Of a stretch of 64,000 nt of DNA, positions 20,688 to 31,811 are shown piece after piece (the first letter of the stretch is position 1; each line of letters opens with the position of its first letter). The notes beneath the pieces were generated by a model that ran no database searches, was not told where the DNA came from, and worked only from the letters and a program-made list of their open reading frames with translations. Location: positions 1-64,000 of the forward strand of contig NZ_SATR01000003.1 of the NCBI RefSeq assembly GCF_004551525.1. Reading direction: 5' to 3'. The stretch comes from Vibrio ouci (GTDB lineage: Bacteria; Pseudomonadota; Gammaproteobacteria; Enterobacterales; Vibrionaceae). The position numbers and the translations under genes were made by a program.

Positions 20688-20716
20688 GTGGCGATTCCTC
20701 GTAAATCTGGTAGAGC

Positions 20717-21103
20717 TTATTGGTGTTTAAATTTAATGATGTCGCGGCGCTGCTTCTTGTCAGGGCGGCGATCTGGGCTCGGGTTATGTGCATGAAGTTT
20801 ACGCTGCGCTGCGTTTTCTTCGCGTTTGCTTACACTCTCAGCGGTTTCTGAGTAGAGCAGTTGCGCTTCCGGAGCCCCGCGTCGCTGGTCAGAGATTGTT
20901 TCAATCACCACGATTTTTTCTTCGTGGCCTTGTCTTAGAGTGATCACTGCACCAAGTTCGACCGCTTTGCTAGGTTTACTGCGCTGGCCATTATAATGGA
21001 CTTTACCACCATCGACCATGTTTCGAGCGATGGAACGAGTCTTGTAAAAACGCGCTGCCCATAGCCACTTATCGAGTCTTACTGCTTCGGTTTGGGAACC
21101 CAT
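20717..21103 (-). CDS. hslR: Ribosome-associated heat shock protein Hsp15
   Basis: An S4-domain RNA-binding protein that recycles 50S subunits carrying a stalled nascent chain. It has 128 residues. The S4 domain at about 8-70 begins [17 protein letters not shown], and the C-terminal tail is lysine- and arginine-rich. It is upstream of hslO in the same operon. Confidence 0.95.
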   Translation of the reverse strand: MGSQTEAVRLDKWLWAARFYKTRSIARNMVDGGKVHYNGQRSKPSKAVELGAVITLRQGHEEKIVVIETISDQRRGAPEAQLLYSETAESVSKREENAAQRKLHAHNPSPDRRPDKKQRRDIIKFKHQ

Positions 21104-21258
21104 TGTGCCTTGTACCCTCTAAGGTAATGAATCTTTGATTCCAAATAGATGCTGTAACAATGGTGATGGATGTAGCATTTTTCAAGCGAGATCAAAAAAA
21201 AAGGGCATAGTGAAATTGAGTAAGTGGTGTTTGACGTTTAGCTTGTTTCATAGTCTGA

Positions 21259-21264
21259 TACAAT
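21259..21264 (+). promoter_or_regulatory. Possible extended -10 element for the gsp operon
   Basis: TGATACAAT at 21256-21264 looks like an extended -10 (TGn-TACAAT) about 110 bases upstream of gspC. The best -35 match (TTGACG at 21231) is 22 bases away, which is too far, so this is weak. Confidence 0.3.
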
Positions 21265-21373
21265 GATCAGCTAAGTTAATTAATAGGTAACCAATACCGA
21301 CCAGTGTGTTGGAGTGGCCATCGGCCAGCTTAATGATGTAACGAATGGATCAGACTAACAGTAAGGATAGTGA

Positions 21374-22270
21374 GTGAAGCAAAACAGTGCCCAAGCACTA
21401 TATAAGCTCAGCGAATCGTTAAAGGAACCGCACGTTCAGCAGCGCGCTAGCTATACCATTATGATTGCATTACTGGCGATCAGCGCGTGGATTATTGGTC
21501 AAATGATTTGGCAACCATGGAGCTCTCCGTCGGTATCTCAATGGCGCCCGGTCAACGTGACCCAAGGTAGCAGTGAGTCCGCCGCAGGTATCGATATCTC
21601 AGAACTGCAGAATAGTCATTTGTTTGGTGAGCTAAATCAGACCGCGCCTGTTGTGGAGCAACCTAAGCTGCAAGATGCGCCTAAGAGCCTTCTCAATGTA
21701 GTCTTGGTTGGTACTGTGACCAGTTCTGCTCCAGAAAAAAGCCTAGCGGTGATCGCCAATCGTGGTCGTCAGGCGACTTATGGCATTAATGAGGCGATCG
21801 AAGGTACTCGGGCGAAACTAGTTCAAGTTCAGTCTGATCGCGTGATCATTGATAACTCTGGACGCAATGAAACAGTGATGCTGGAAGGCTTGAAGTACAG
21901 CAAACCTGAAGCTGCACCTAAGAGTAAAGCAGAAACAAGCTCGACTCGCAGCCAAGTGCCGGCAGAAGCTTTAGAGAAGATTCGCCAAGAGATTCGTCAA
22001 GACAGTTCAAAGATTTTCCAGTACGTGCGTATGTCGCAAATAAAGAAAGATGGCGACGTAGTGGGATATCGCTTGTCACCAGGCAAAGATAAAGCGCTGT
22101 TCGAGTCAGTTGGTTTGCAGCAAGGTGATATTGCCGTGTCAATTAACGGCTTAGATTTAAAAGATCCCTCGGTAATGAGTGAAATCTTTAAGAATTTGTC
22201 TCAACTAACTGAATTAACGCTGACAGTAGAACGTAATGGTCAGCCGCATGAGATATACATTGAATTATAA
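21374..22270 (+). CDS. gspC: Type II secretion protein GspC
   Basis: The inner-membrane clamp that links the secretin to the inner-membrane platform. It has 298 residues: one N-terminal membrane helix (about 27-46), the periplasmic homology region (about 75-175) and a C-terminal PDZ domain (about 225-298, with GLQQGDIAVSINGLDL). The start is GTG 21374 with AAGGATAG upstream. It is the first gene of the secretion operon. Confidence 0.95.
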   Translation: MKQNSAQALYKLSESLKEPHVQQRASYTIMIALLAISAWIIGQMIWQPWSSPSVSQWRPVNVTQGSSESAAGIDISELQNSHLFGELNQTAPVVEQPKLQDAPKSLLNVVLVGTVTSSAPEKSLAVIANRGRQATYGINEAIEGTRAKLVQVQSDRVIIDNSGRNETVMLEGLKYSKPEAAPKSKAETSSTRSQVPAEALEKIRQEIRQDSSKIFQYVRMSQIKKDGDVVGYRLSPGKDKALFESVGLQQGDIAVSINGLDLKDPSVMSEIFKNLSQLTELTLTVERNGQPHEIYIEL

Positions 22271-22309
22271 GAGTGTCGCACACAGTGGCAGTCGTTCGAG
22301 GAGTAAAGT

Positions 22310-24337
22310 GTGAACCATTGGCTTAAAAAGAGCGTATGGCTTTTAGCAGGAAGCTTATTGACGTCCCCGACTATGGTGGCGGCTAATGACTTTAGTGCCA
22401 GCTTTAAAGGCACAGACATTCAAGAGTTCATTAATATCGTTGGTCGTAACCTAGAAAAGACCATCATTGTTGACCCATCGGTGCGTGGTAAAGTCGACGT
22501 ACGTAGCTACGATATGCTGACGGAAGAGCAGTACTACAGCTTCTTCCTTAATGTATTAGAAGTGTATGGTTTTGCTGTGGTTGAAATGGACAACGGCATT
22601 CTCAAAGTTATTAAGTCGAAAGACGCTAAAACTTCAGCGGTACCTGTAGTGGGTGATGGCTCCATAAGTGGTGATGAAGTTGTCACGCGCGTTGTTGCCG
22701 TACGTAATGTTTCGGTGCGTGAGCTTTCGCCGCTACTACGACAGCTAAACGACAATGCCGGCGCGGGTAACGTGGTGCACTACGACCCAGCTAACATTAT
22801 CTTGATTACTGGTCGTGCTGCGGTGGTCAACCGTCTTGCTGACATTATTAAACGTGTTGACCAAGCGGGTGATAAAGAGATTGAAGTGGTTGAGCTTGAT
22901 AATGCCTCAGCGGCTGAAATGGTACGTATCGTTGAAGCGTTGAATAAAACCACTGATACCAAAAATACCCCGGCCTTTCTCCAGCCTAAACTGGTTGCTG
23001 ATGATCGCACTAACTCGATCTTGATCTCGGGCGACCCTCAAGTTCGTCAGCGTCTGCGCCGCTTGATCCAGCAGCTAGATGTTGAGATGGCTTCAAAAGG
23101 TAACAACCGCGTGGTTTACCTTAAATATGCCAAAGCAGAAGAGCTGGTCGAAGTTTTAAAAGGGGTTTCGGATAACCTGCAAGCTGAGAAATCAGCCGGT
23201 GGCAAAAACTCTAACTCGGCTCAACGTGGCGATGTTGTGATTGCCGCTCACCCGGGTACCAATGCACTCGTTCTAACAGCGCCGCCAGATATTATGAATG
23301 CGCTGCAAGATGTGATTGCTCAGCTAGATATTCGCCGCGCGCAAGTGTTGATTGAAGCCTTGATTGTTGAAATGGCAGAAGGCGATGGCGTTAACCTTGG
23401 CGTTCAGTGGGGCAACCTAGAAACTGGTGCGATGATTCAGTACAGCAATACCGGAGCGTCGATTGGTCAGGTCATGGTAGGTTTAGAAGAGGCCAAAGAT
23501 ACTACCACTACTAAAGCTGTGTATGATTCTGATGGTAATTTCTTGCGTAATGAGGACACTACTGAAAAAGGCGATTACTCGACGCTCGCGTCAGCATTGG
23601 GTAGTGTGAACGGCGCCGCGCTGAGCATTGCGATGGGCGACTGGACAGCACTGATCAGCGCGGTATCGACTGATTCAAACTCCAACATTCTATCTTCACC
23701 AAGTATTACCGTCATGGACAATGGCGAAGCCTCGTTCATTGTTGGTGAAGAAGTGCCGGTGTTAACGGGTTCAACCTCGGGCTCTAACAACGAAAATCCA
23801 TTCCAGACTGTCGATCGTAAAGAGGTCGGTATCAAGCTGAAAGTGGTACCGCAAATCAACGAAGGTAACTCAGTTCAGCTGAATATTGAGCAGGAAGTAT
23901 CTAACGTACTGGGCGCCAATGGTGCCGTCGATGTCCGTTTTGCTAAGCGCCAACTTAATACCTCTGTGATGGTTGAAGATGGTCAGATGATTGTCTTGGG
24001 TGGTTTGATTGATGAACGCGCGCTAGAGAGTGAGTCGAAAGTGCCAATTTTGGGTGACATCCCATATTTAGGTCATCTATTTAAGTCGACCAGTACCCAA
24101 GTAGAGAAAAAGAACCTGATGGTATTTATCAAGCCAACCATTATTCGTGATGGTATGACGGCGGATGGTATCACCCAGCGTAAATACAACTTTATTCGTG
24201 CTGAGCAACTCTACAAGGCAGATCAAGGTCTTAAGTTGATGGATGATGCACATATTCCGGTGCTACCAAAATTTGGTGAGGAAATTCGTCACCCGGTAGA
24301 GATTCAAGCTTTCCTTGACCAGATGGATAGCCAGTAA
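22310..24337 (+). CDS. gspD: Type II secretion secretin GspD
   Basis: Forms the outer-membrane gate of the secretion system. It has 675 residues: a signal peptide ending near residue 25 (TMVAA), N0 domain at about 28-110, three N/KH-like domains to about 330, and the secretin core after about 340 with [14 protein letters not shown] and [16 protein letters not shown]. The C-terminal S region is short. The start is GTG 22310, with GAGGAG before it. Confidence 0.97.
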   Translation: MNHWLKKSVWLLAGSLLTSPTMVAANDFSASFKGTDIQEFINIVGRNLEKTIIVDPSVRGKVDVRSYDMLTEEQYYSFFLNVLEVYGFAVVEMDNGILKVIKSKDAKTSAVPVVGDGSISGDEVVTRVVAVRNVSVRELSPLLRQLNDNAGAGNVVHYDPANIILITGRAAVVNRLADIIKRVDQAGDKEIEVVELDNASAAEMVRIVEALNKTTDTKNTPAFLQPKLVADDRTNSILISGDPQVRQRLRRLIQQLDVEMASKGNNRVVYLKYAKAEELVEVLKGVSDNLQAEKSAGGKNSNSAQRGDVVIAAHPGTNALVLTAPPDIMNALQDVIAQLDIRRAQVLIEALIVEMAEGDGVNLGVQWGNLETGAMIQYSNTGASIGQVMVGLEEAKDTTTTKAVYDSDGNFLRNEDTTEKGDYSTLASALGSVNGAALSIAMGDWTALISAVSTDSNSNILSSPSITVMDNGEASFIVGEEVPVLTGSTSGSNNENPFQTVDRKEVGIKLKVVPQINEGNSVQLNIEQEVSNVLGANGAVDVRFAKRQLNTSVMVEDGQMIVLGGLIDERALESESKVPILGDIPYLGHLFKSTSTQVEKKNLMVFIKPTIIRDGMTADGITQRKYNFIRAEQLYKADQGLKLMDDAHIPVLPKFGEEIRHPVEIQAFLDQMDSQ

Positions 24338-25827
24338 TGGATGTAGCAGTTACGCCGGATTTTAAGCGTTTACCGTTTAGCTTTGCCAATCGCTTCAAGC
24401 TGGTTCTTGAACAAGGCGAGCAAGGCTTAGTGTTGTTCTATGTTGCGCCTATTTGTGTCGATGCCTTACGTGAAGTGAGCCGAGTTTGCGCTCAGCCGTT
24501 TACGCTGCAAGAAATCACTAAAGAGGCATTTGATAGCAAACTGACCGAAGCGTATCAGCGCGACTCTTCAGAGGCTCGTCAACTGATGGAAGACATTGGC
24601 GCGGATAGTGATGACTTCTTCTCTTTGGCAGAAGACTTACCGCAAGATGAAGATCTGCTTGAGTCGGAAGATGATGCGCCGATCATCAAATTGATTAACG
24701 CCATGCTTGGTGAGGCAATCAAAGAAGGTGCGTCAGATATCCATATCGAAACCTTTGAGAAGAGCCTTGCGATTCGCTTCCGCGTTGATGGCGTGCTGCG
24801 TGATGTATTGTCGCCAAGTCGTAAGCTGGCGCCGCTACTGGTCTCGCGCGTCAAAGTCATGGCTAAGATGGATATTGCAGAAAAGCGCGTGCCACAGGAT
24901 GGACGTATCTCATTACGTATTGGTGGCCGAGCGGTAGATGTGCGTGTTTCGACTATGCCTTCTTCCCATGGCGAGCGCGTGGTAATGCGTCTGCTGGATA
25001 AGAATGCGACTCGCCTCGATCTGCACAGTTTGGGGATGACGGAAGTTAACCATAACGCTTTCCGTCAGATGATTCAGCGCCCTCACGGCATTATCTTAGT
25101 GACCGGTCCAACCGGTTCAGGTAAATCGACCACCTTATATGCTGGCCTAACTGAAATTAACAGTAACGAGCGCAATATCCTCACGGTTGAAGATCCGATT
25201 GAATTCGATATTGATGGTATCGGCCAAACTCAGGTTAACCCTAAGGTAGATATGACCTTTGCCCGTGGCCTGCGCGCGATACTGCGTCAAGATCCTGATG
25301 TGGTAATGGTCGGTGAGATTCGTGACTTAGAAACAGCGCAAATCGGTGTTCAAGCCTCTTTGACTGGCCACTTAGTGATGTCGACTCTGCATACCAATAC
25401 TGCGGTCGGTGCGATTACTCGTCTGCGCGATATGGGTATTGAGCCATTTCTAATTTCCTCTTCTCTGCTAGGTGTGTTGGCGCAGCGACTGGTTCGTACT
25501 CTATGTCCAGACTGTAAAGAGCCGCATGAAGCGGACAAAGAGACCAAGAAGTTGTTTGGTCTGAAGAAGAAAGATGAGCTGACTTTGTATCGTGCTTGTG
25601 GCTGTGAAGCGTGTAACTTTAAAGGTTACCGCGGTCGTACTGGCATTCATGAATTACTGGTGGTCGATGAAGAAGTGCAAGAGCTGATTCATAGTGAGGC
25701 GGGAGAGCAGGCGGTCGAGAAAAGCATTCGCGAGCGTACGCCAAGCATCCGTCAAGATGGCTTAGATAAAGTGCGCCAAGGTGTGACTTCACTTGAAGAA
25801 GTGATGCGAGTGACCAAGGAAGGCTAA
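24337..25827 (+). CDS. gspE: Type II secretion ATPase GspE
   Basis: The cytoplasmic ATPase that powers pseudopilus assembly. It has 496 residues: an N-terminal GspL-binding domain, Walker [11 protein letters not shown], Asp box and Walker B ([12 protein letters not shown]), His box, and the tetracysteine metal site made of CPDC and CEAC. The start overlaps the gspD stop as TAATG, so translation is coupled. Confidence 0.98.
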   Translation: MDVAVTPDFKRLPFSFANRFKLVLEQGEQGLVLFYVAPICVDALREVSRVCAQPFTLQEITKEAFDSKLTEAYQRDSSEARQLMEDIGADSDDFFSLAEDLPQDEDLLESEDDAPIIKLINAMLGEAIKEGASDIHIETFEKSLAIRFRVDGVLRDVLSPSRKLAPLLVSRVKVMAKMDIAEKRVPQDGRISLRIGGRAVDVRVSTMPSSHGERVVMRLLDKNATRLDLHSLGMTEVNHNAFRQMIQRPHGIILVTGPTGSGKSTTLYAGLTEINSNERNILTVEDPIEFDIDGIGQTQVNPKVDMTFARGLRAILRQDPDVVMVGEIRDLETAQIGVQASLTGHLVMSTLHTNTAVGAITRLRDMGIEPFLISSSLLGVLAQRLVRTLCPDCKEPHEADKETKKLFGLKKKDELTLYRACGCEACNFKGYRGRTGIHELLVVDEEVQELIHSEAGEQAVEKSIRERTPSIRQDGLDKVRQGVTSLEEVMRVTKEG

Positions 25828-27053
25828 TGGCAGCATTTGAATACAAAGCACTCGATGCACAAGGCAAAAATAAGAAAGGCGTGATTGAGGGCGATAATGC
25901 TCGTCAGGTTCGCGCCAGACTTAAAGAACAGGGACTGATTCCTGTTGAAGTGACCGAAACTCGCCAGAAAGCGAAAAAGCAAAGCAGTAGCCCGGCGACG
26001 TTTCAGTTTAAACGTGGTTTAAGCACCCCTGATTTAGCGCTAATTACCCGACAGCTATCAACGTTAGTTCAATCGGGTATGCCGCTGGAAGAGTGTTTAA
26101 AAGCGGTCTCAGAGCAATCGGAAAAGCCGCGTATTCGTACCATGCTGTTAGCAGTGCGCTCTAAAGTCACAGAAGGCTACACCTTAGCTGACAGCTTGGC
26201 GGACTTTCCTCATATCTTCGACGAGCTATTCCGCTCAATGGTTTCGGCGGGGGAAAAGTCTGGTCACCTTGATTCAGTGTTAGAGCGTTTGGCCGATTAC
26301 GCTGAGAATCGTCAGAAGCTGCGTTCTAAATTACAGCAAGCGATGATCTATCCAGTTGTGTTGGTTGTGTTTGCGGTGTGTATTGTTGCCTTCTTATTGG
26401 CGGCGGTGGTACCCAAAATCGTTGGTCAGTTTGTCCAAATGGGCCAAGAACTGCCGCAATCGACTCAGTTCCTATTAGCGTCGAGCGAGTTTATTCAAAA
26501 CTGGGGTATACAGCTGTTAATCGCCATCTTTGTCCTGATTTACTTGGTCAAATTTGCCCTCAGTAAACCAAATATCCGGCTGAGTTGGGATCGTAAAGTT
26601 ATCTCATTGCCTCTGATTGGCAAGATAGCCCGTGGCCTAAATACCTCGCGATTTGCTCGTACTTTGTCTATCTGTACGTCGAGCGCGATTCCAATTTTGG
26701 AAGGAATGCGCGTTGCTGTCGATGTTATGTCGAACCATTACGTCAAACAGCAGGTCTTAGTGGCGACTGACAATGTTCGTGAAGGGGCAAGCTTGCGTCG
26801 CGCACTTGAACAAACCAAGCTATTTCCTCCTATGATGCTGCATATGATCGCCAGTGGTGAGCAGAGTGGTGAACTAGAGGGAATGTTGACGCGCGCAGCA
26901 GATAACCAAGATGCGAACTTTGAATCAACCGTCAATATTGCCTTGGGGATATTTACTCCCGCATTGATTGCGCTTATGGCCGGTTTGGTGCTGTTTATTG
27001 TCATGGCGACACTGATGCCAATTTTAGAAATGAATAACTTAATGAGTTCATAA
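25827..27053 (+). CDS. gspF: Type II secretion inner membrane protein GspF
   Basis: The inner-membrane platform protein that pairs with GspE. It has 408 residues: two T2SSF domains (about 70-195 and 275-395) and three membrane segments (about 170-193, 220-240 and 375-400). The N terminus AAFEYKALDAQGK is typical. It overlaps the gspE stop as TAATG. Confidence 0.97.
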   Translation: MAAFEYKALDAQGKNKKGVIEGDNARQVRARLKEQGLIPVEVTETRQKAKKQSSSPATFQFKRGLSTPDLALITRQLSTLVQSGMPLEECLKAVSEQSEKPRIRTMLLAVRSKVTEGYTLADSLADFPHIFDELFRSMVSAGEKSGHLDSVLERLADYAENRQKLRSKLQQAMIYPVVLVVFAVCIVAFLLAAVVPKIVGQFVQMGQELPQSTQFLLASSEFIQNWGIQLLIAIFVLIYLVKFALSKPNIRLSWDRKVISLPLIGKIARGLNTSRFARTLSICTSSAIPILEGMRVAVDVMSNHYVKQQVLVATDNVREGASLRRALEQTKLFPPMMLHMIASGEQSGELEGMLTRAADNQDANFESTVNIALGIFTPALIALMAGLVLFIVMATLMPILEMNNLMSS

Positions 27054-27090
27054 CCGTTTTAGCCTAGCTAGAGATTTAGTGGAGAGAGAA

Positions 27091-27534
27091 ATGAACAAAA
27101 AAATGAAAAAACAGTCAGGCTTTACCCTATTAGAAGTCATGGTCGTAGTGGTTATCTTGGGTATTTTGGCAAGTTTTGTTGTGCCTAACTTACTGGGTAA
27201 CAAAGAGAAAGCTGACCAACAAAAAGCGATTACCGATATTGTTGCGTTAGAAAATGCGCTTGATATGTACAAGCTAGACAACAGTGTTTACCCATCAACA
27301 GATCAGGGCCTAGATGCGCTAGTGAATAAGCCTTCAAGCCCAGAGCCGCGTAACTACCGTGACGGCGGTTATATCAAACGTCTGCCTAATGACCCGTGGG
27401 GCAATGACTACCAATACCTAAGCCCTGGTGATAACGGCAGCGTGGACATTTTCACTTTAGGTGCTGATGGCCAAGAAGGTGGTGAAGGTGCCAATGCCGA
27501 TATTGGTAACTGGAACATTCAAGATTTTCAGTAA
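27091..27534 (+). CDS. gspG: Major pseudopilin GspG
   Basis: The main subunit of the periplasmic pseudopilus. It has 147 residues from ATG 27091, which has GGAGAGAG upstream; a GTG at 27079 is less likely. The prepilin cleavage site QSG/FTLLEV is followed by a hydrophobic helix. The C-terminal part carries the calcium-binding region (DPWGNDYQYLSPG and DGQEGGEGANADIGNW). The prepilin peptidase is not encoded in this window. Confidence 0.97.
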   Translation: MNKKMKKQSGFTLLEVMVVVVILGILASFVVPNLLGNKEKADQQKAITDIVALENALDMYKLDNSVYPSTDQGLDALVNKPSSPEPRNYRDGGYIKRLPNDPWGNDYQYLSPGDNGSVDIFTLGADGQEGGEGANADIGNWNIQDFQ

Positions 27535-27552
27535 GCAATAGGGCTTTCTCGA

Positions 27553-28143
27553 TTGAAAATGCGCCATCACTCTGGTTTTACGTTGCTTGAGATTTTACTG
27601 GTATTAGTACTGGTATCGGTAGCATCAGTAGCGGTTATCTCGACACTCCCTGTTAGTGCAGAAGATGGCGCCAAACAGCAGGCTCAATCACTCTATCATC
27701 GGGTTCAGCTTCTCAATGAAGAGGCTATGCTCAGTGGTCGTGATTATGGCCTGCATGTTGATGATAAAAAGTCCGTGTATGAGTTTTTTCATCTTACATC
27801 AGAAGGTTGGCAGCGCTTGGATAATGCCAATATTACCAGTCGAACAGAGTTAGAAGATAACTTAGCCTTGAGCTTAGTGTTGGGCGGTAATGTTTGGGCT
27901 AATAAAGATCGTCTATTTGAGCCTGGTAGCCTTTTTGATGAAGAGATGTTTGCTGAATATGAGCAAGAAAAGCGTCTTCCTCCGCCACAAGTATTTATTA
28001 TGTCCAGTGGCGAAGTGACGCCATTTTCTATTGCTATTTACCCACAAAATTTGGATGCAGAGAAAGATGCGTGGCGAATAGTGGCAAAAGAAAATGGCCA
28101 GATTTTATTGCTGGCACCGGGAGAGTCAGATGAACAGCAATAA
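27553..28143 (+). CDS. gspH: Minor pseudopilin GspH
   Basis: A minor pseudopilin near the pseudopilus tip. It has 196 residues with a short leader, cleavage site HSG/FTLLEI and a hydrophobic helix. The C-terminal part has SSGEVTPF, typical of GspH. The start may be TTG 27553 (AGGG nine bases upstream) or ATG 27559. Confidence 0.93.
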   Translation: MKMRHHSGFTLLEILLVLVLVSVASVAVISTLPVSAEDGAKQQAQSLYHRVQLLNEEAMLSGRDYGLHVDDKKSVYEFFHLTSEGWQRLDNANITSRTELEDNLALSLVLGGNVWANKDRLFEPGSLFDEEMFAEYEQEKRLPPPQVFIMSSGEVTPFSIAIYPQNLDAEKDAWRIVAKENGQILLLAPGESDEQQ

Positions 28144-28486
28144 ACGTGGTTTTACTTTGCTGGAAGTCTTAGTCGCACTAGCCATTTTCGCTACGGCGGC
28201 GATTGCGACGATTCGTTCGGTCAGCCAACATATTAATACCCTTAACTTCCTTGAAGAGAAGACCTTCGCCGCTATGGTGGCCGATAATCAAATGGCCAAG
28301 GTGATGCTATCTAATGGCAAGCTGCGTAAGGAAAAAGGCAAAGAAACTTTAGCGGAGAGGGAGTGGTTTTGGAGCGTCGAGCCAGTGTCGACCAGTGGCG
28401 ATATGCTGCAAGCGTTTGATGTTAAGGTCGCGACCAGTGCCAAAGCGTCACCGATAGTGACGGTAAGAAGTTATGTACCGAAATAA
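28130..28486 (+). CDS. gspI: Minor pseudopilin GspI
   Basis: A minor pseudopilin of the tip complex with GspJ and GspK. It has 118 residues from ATG 28130, which follows GGGAGAG. The site KRG/FTLLEVLVALAIF is clear. The longer frame from 28094 would add a tail before the leader and is rejected. It overlaps gspH by 14 bases. Confidence 0.94.
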   Translation: MNSNKRGFTLLEVLVALAIFATAAIATIRSVSQHINTLNFLEEKTFAAMVADNQMAKVMLSNGKLRKEKGKETLAEREWFWSVEPVSTSGDMLQAFDVKVATSAKASPIVTVRSYVPK

Positions 28487-29123
28487 GCGCTCAGGCCAAC
28501 AAGGCTTTACTTTGATTGAAGTGCTGGTGGCGATAGCTATTTTTGCCAGCTTAAGTGTCGGTGCTTATCAGGTGCTAAATCAAATCCAGCGCAGTAATGA
28601 GTTGTCTCTAGAGCGCAGTGAACGCTTGAAATCACTGCAGCGTGCACTGGTATTTATGGATAACGACTTTCGTCAAATGGCTCTGCGCCAATCACGCACC
28701 AATGGTGAAGAGGCGTCTGGGCAACTTATCCAATGGCAAGATTACTTACTCGACTCGGATGCTAAAGGCGTGATGTTCGCTCGTTTGGGCTGGCATAACC
28801 CGCAGCAGCAGTTTCCTCGTGGTGAGGTAAGTAAGGTCGGCTACCGAATCAAAGACGAGCAACTTGAGCGAGTTTGGTGGCGCTATGTCGATACTCCGGC
28901 TGGGCAAGAAGGAGTGGTAATGCCACTACTGGATGGTGTCGAGTCGTTTGAGGTGCGTTTCTACGATGGCAGTCAGTGGAGTGATAGCTGGCAGAAGAGT
29001 TATCGCCTGCCACAAGCAGTGACGGTGACTCTAGAGCTGCAAGATTACGGTAAAATCGAACGTATTTATCTAACTACAGGTGGCACGCTTGAAGGTGGCG
29101 AGGAGTCGGATAATGATGGTTAA
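28473..29123 (+). CDS. gspJ: Minor pseudopilin GspJ
   Basis: A minor pseudopilin of the tip complex. It has 216 residues with cleavage site [16 protein letters not shown] and a C-terminal beta domain ([14 protein letters not shown]). It overlaps gspI by 14 bases and gspK by 11, so translation is coupled. Confidence 0.95.
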   Translation: MYRNKRSGQQGFTLIEVLVAIAIFASLSVGAYQVLNQIQRSNELSLERSERLKSLQRALVFMDNDFRQMALRQSRTNGEEASGQLIQWQDYLLDSDAKGVMFARLGWHNPQQQFPRGEVSKVGYRIKDEQLERVWWRYVDTPAGQEGVVMPLLDGVESFEVRFYDGSQWSDSWQKSYRLPQAVTVTLELQDYGKIERIYLTTGGTLEGGEESDNDG

Positions 29124-30129
29124 AAAGCAGCGCGGCGTTGCGCTTATCATCATTTTGTTGCTGCTAGCGGTGATGGTCACGATTACCGCCACTATGGCAG
29201 ATCGCCTATTTGGCCAATTTAAGCGCGCAACCAACCAGATTAATTATCAGCAAGCATACTGGTATAGCTTGGGTGCAGAAGCGTTGGCCAAAGCGGGTAT
29301 TGAGCAAAGCTATAAAGATTCAGACACGATTAACTTGTCTCAGCCATGGGCACTCGAAGAGCAAACCTATCCACTCGACTTTGGTACCTTGTCGGGTCGT
29401 TTAGTTGATAAACAAGCGTGCTTTAACATCAATGCGTTGGCGGATGTTGAAGTGACCGCTGGTTCAGATAAGGCTCCATACTTGGTAGAGGCTTTTCAAC
29501 ATTTACTCGAAGAGCTGGAAGTTGAAAACTACCAAGCAGAAACCATTGCCCAGTCATTGTGGGAGTATGTTGATAGTGACAACGCCGTTAACTCGACCAG
29601 TGGTGTCGAAGACAGTTTTTACGAATCGATGTCACCAGCGTATATGACGGCAAATAGCCTACTGGCAGATGGTTCGGAGCTGAGAGCGATCAATCAAGTC
29701 TCTGGCGAGGTAATGGAAAAAGTGCGCCCGTATATATGTGCGCTGCCAACGTCTGATTTTCGTCTTAATGTGAACACCTTAAAGCCAGAGCAAGCGGCGC
29801 TGTTGGTGGCTCTGTTTCACCCCGCTCTTGGCTTAGATCAGGCCAAACAAGTGTTAAAGAACCGCCCCTTTGATGGTTGGGGCAGTATTGATGATTTTTT
29901 AAGTGAAAAAGAGCTCTCTTCAGTCAATAAAGAGCAAAAGAAAGAAGCCAAAGGTTACCTTGCGGTAACGAGTGTTTATTTTGAATTGGATGCTGAATTG
30001 CTAGTCGGCGACTCTCGAATGAGAGTGCGTAGCTTGCTATTTAGCGAGAATAAGGAAACTGCGACGGTGATACGCCGTCGCTTCGGAGGTATCGGTGAAC
30101 GAGTTTCTGATCGTTCGACTGAGCAATAA
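29113..30129 (+). CDS. gspK: Minor pseudopilin GspK
   Basis: The tip pseudopilin. It has 338 residues from ATG 29113, with GAGGAG seven bases upstream; the frame open from 29080 is an artefact. The site [18 protein letters not shown] lacks Glu at position 5, as is characteristic for GspK. The large alpha domain follows, including the C(F)NINAL and N(T)LKPEQAALL regions. Confidence 0.95.
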   Translation: MMVKKQRGVALIIILLLLAVMVTITATMADRLFGQFKRATNQINYQQAYWYSLGAEALAKAGIEQSYKDSDTINLSQPWALEEQTYPLDFGTLSGRLVDKQACFNINALADVEVTAGSDKAPYLVEAFQHLLEELEVENYQAETIAQSLWEYVDSDNAVNSTSGVEDSFYESMSPAYMTANSLLADGSELRAINQVSGEVMEKVRPYICALPTSDFRLNVNTLKPEQAALLVALFHPALGLDQAKQVLKNRPFDGWGSIDDFLSEKELSSVNKEQKKEAKGYLAVTSVYFELDAELLVGDSRMRVRSLLFSENKETATVIRRRFGGIGERVSDRSTEQ

Positions 30130-31306
30130 TACGGCGCAAGCTATTCAATGGATAGTTTGGTCACAATCGCAACAAGAGGTGATTGCCAGCGGTGAGTTAT
30201 CAGACCGTTCAGCATTGCCTGAATTGGCTAACTATGCCCAAGGTCGTCGCACTCTGGTTTTAATCTCGGCGCAAAGCTTAGTGCTGACGGATGTCGAGAT
30301 TCCTGCCGGTGCGAGTCGTCAGTTCGAATCTATGTTGCCGTATGTATTGGAAGATGATTTAGCCCAAGATGTCGATCAGTTGCACTTCTCAGTGTTAAAC
30401 AAAGGCCAAGGGCGAGCGCAAGTGTGTGCGATTGACAGGGTTTTCCTTGAGCAATTGCTGAGTGACTTACGCGAGCAAGGCTGTCAGATCCATCAGGTGA
30501 TGCCTGATGTGTTGGCTCTGCCAGATGTTGAAGGTATTTCAGCGGTAGAACTTGGCGGTCAATGGCTACTTAAAAAGTCACCTTATTCAGGTATGGCGAT
30601 TGAAAGTGATTGGTTAACGCTGATCGCTCAGTCGGAGTGGGTTAAAAGCGACGAGGACTTTTTACCGCTTACCGCCTATTCGGCGTTGCCCAATCTTGAA
30701 TTGGCTGAAGATCAGCAGTGGCAAAATGGCGAGCCTAAACTGGTGATGCAATTACTCGCAGAGCAGGCGCTGACTAGCAAACTCAACCTTTTGACCGGTG
30801 TATTTAAGCCGAAGTCTTCTTTTAGTCGTCACTGGAAGACATGGCAAAAAGTGGCAAGTGCAGCGGTATTTCTGCTCGCGGTTGTGGTGGTCGATAACGT
30901 GCTTAAAGTTCAGCGCTTTGAGGCGCAGGCTTCCGCTTATCGAGCTGAAAGTGAACGCATCTTCCGTCAATCTTTACCGGGTAAAACTAAAATCCCTACG
31001 GTGAGTTATCTCAAACGAGAGATGAACCGAGAAGCGGAGCGTTTATCTGGCGGGGCAGATAGCAGTGCACTGCTGAGTTTAATGGTTAAGCTGCCACCAC
31101 TACTGAAACAGGTCCCTGGGCTAACTTTGACCAGCTTTAAGTATGATGAAGGTCGTAATGAAGTGCGTTTGCAAGCGCAAAGTAAAGACTTCCAGACTTT
31201 TGAGAAAGCGGCCGAGTTACTCGGTGGTCGTTTTGCTGTTGAGCAAGGGCAGCTCAATCGTTCTGGCGGTAACGTCAATGGCTCGTTTGTTTTAAAACCA
31301 CTGTAA
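30095..31306 (+). CDS. gspL: Type II secretion protein GspL
   Basis: The inner-membrane protein that recruits GspE. It has 403 residues: an actin-like cytoplasmic domain at about 1-235, one membrane helix at about 253-270, and a periplasmic ferredoxin-like domain. The start is GTG 30095, with GGAGG five bases before it, inside the end of gspK. Confidence 0.95.
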   Translation: MNEFLIVRLSNNTAQAIQWIVWSQSQQEVIASGELSDRSALPELANYAQGRRTLVLISAQSLVLTDVEIPAGASRQFESMLPYVLEDDLAQDVDQLHFSVLNKGQGRAQVCAIDRVFLEQLLSDLREQGCQIHQVMPDVLALPDVEGISAVELGGQWLLKKSPYSGMAIESDWLTLIAQSEWVKSDEDFLPLTAYSALPNLELAEDQQWQNGEPKLVMQLLAEQALTSKLNLLTGVFKPKSSFSRHWKTWQKVASAAVFLLAVVVVDNVLKVQRFEAQASAYRAESERIFRQSLPGKTKIPTVSYLKREMNREAERLSGGADSSALLSLMVKLPPLLKQVPGLTLTSFKYDEGRNEVRLQAQSKDFQTFEKAAELLGGRFAVEQGQLNRSGGNVNGSFVLKPL

Positions 31307-31315
31307 GGAGTGAGT

Positions 31316-31807
31316 ATGAAAAATCTATTAGCCTCCCTCCAAACATGGTGGCAGAGTATTTCGCAACGCGAGCAGCGACTTGTGATTGCCTGCACGTTAT
31401 TAGTTTTAATCGGTGGCCTGTATTGGGGCGTTGTTCAGCCAGTTGTAACCCGAGCGGATAACGCTCAGATGCGCATTCAAAGTGAAAAGCAGTTGCTGGC
31501 TTGGGTAAAAGATAAAGCCGATGAGATTGCTGTGCTTAAAGGGCAAGGCGGTAAGAGTGTTTCTGGTTTGCCTATCAACCAAGCGGTGTCATCAAGTGTG
31601 CAACGTTTTAAGGTTGAATTGATTCGCGTCCAGCCACGTGGTGATGAATTTCAAGTTTGGGTTGCACCTATGCCATTTAATCAGTTTATGAATTGGGTGG
31701 CCTTTTTACAGGAAAACTACGGTATCGGCGTTGTCTTCCTTGACCTTGATAAAGGCGCTCAAGAAGGCATGGTAGAAATCAATCGACTGCAATTTGGCCG
31801 AGGGTAG
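31316..31807 (+). CDS. gspM: Type II secretion protein GspM
   Basis: The inner-membrane partner of GspL. It has 163 residues from ATG 31316, which has AAGGAG at a proper distance; GTG 31310 overlaps that ribosome site. One membrane segment lies at about 22-42 and a small periplasmic ferredoxin-like domain follows. Confidence 0.93.
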   Translation: MKNLLASLQTWWQSISQREQRLVIACTLLVLIGGLYWGVVQPVVTRADNAQMRIQSEKQLLAWVKDKADEIAVLKGQGGKSVSGLPINQAVSSSVQRFKVELIRVQPRGDEFQVWVAPMPFNQFMNWVAFLQENYGIGVVFLDLDKGAQEGMVEINRLQFGRG

Positions 31808-31811
31808 AAGC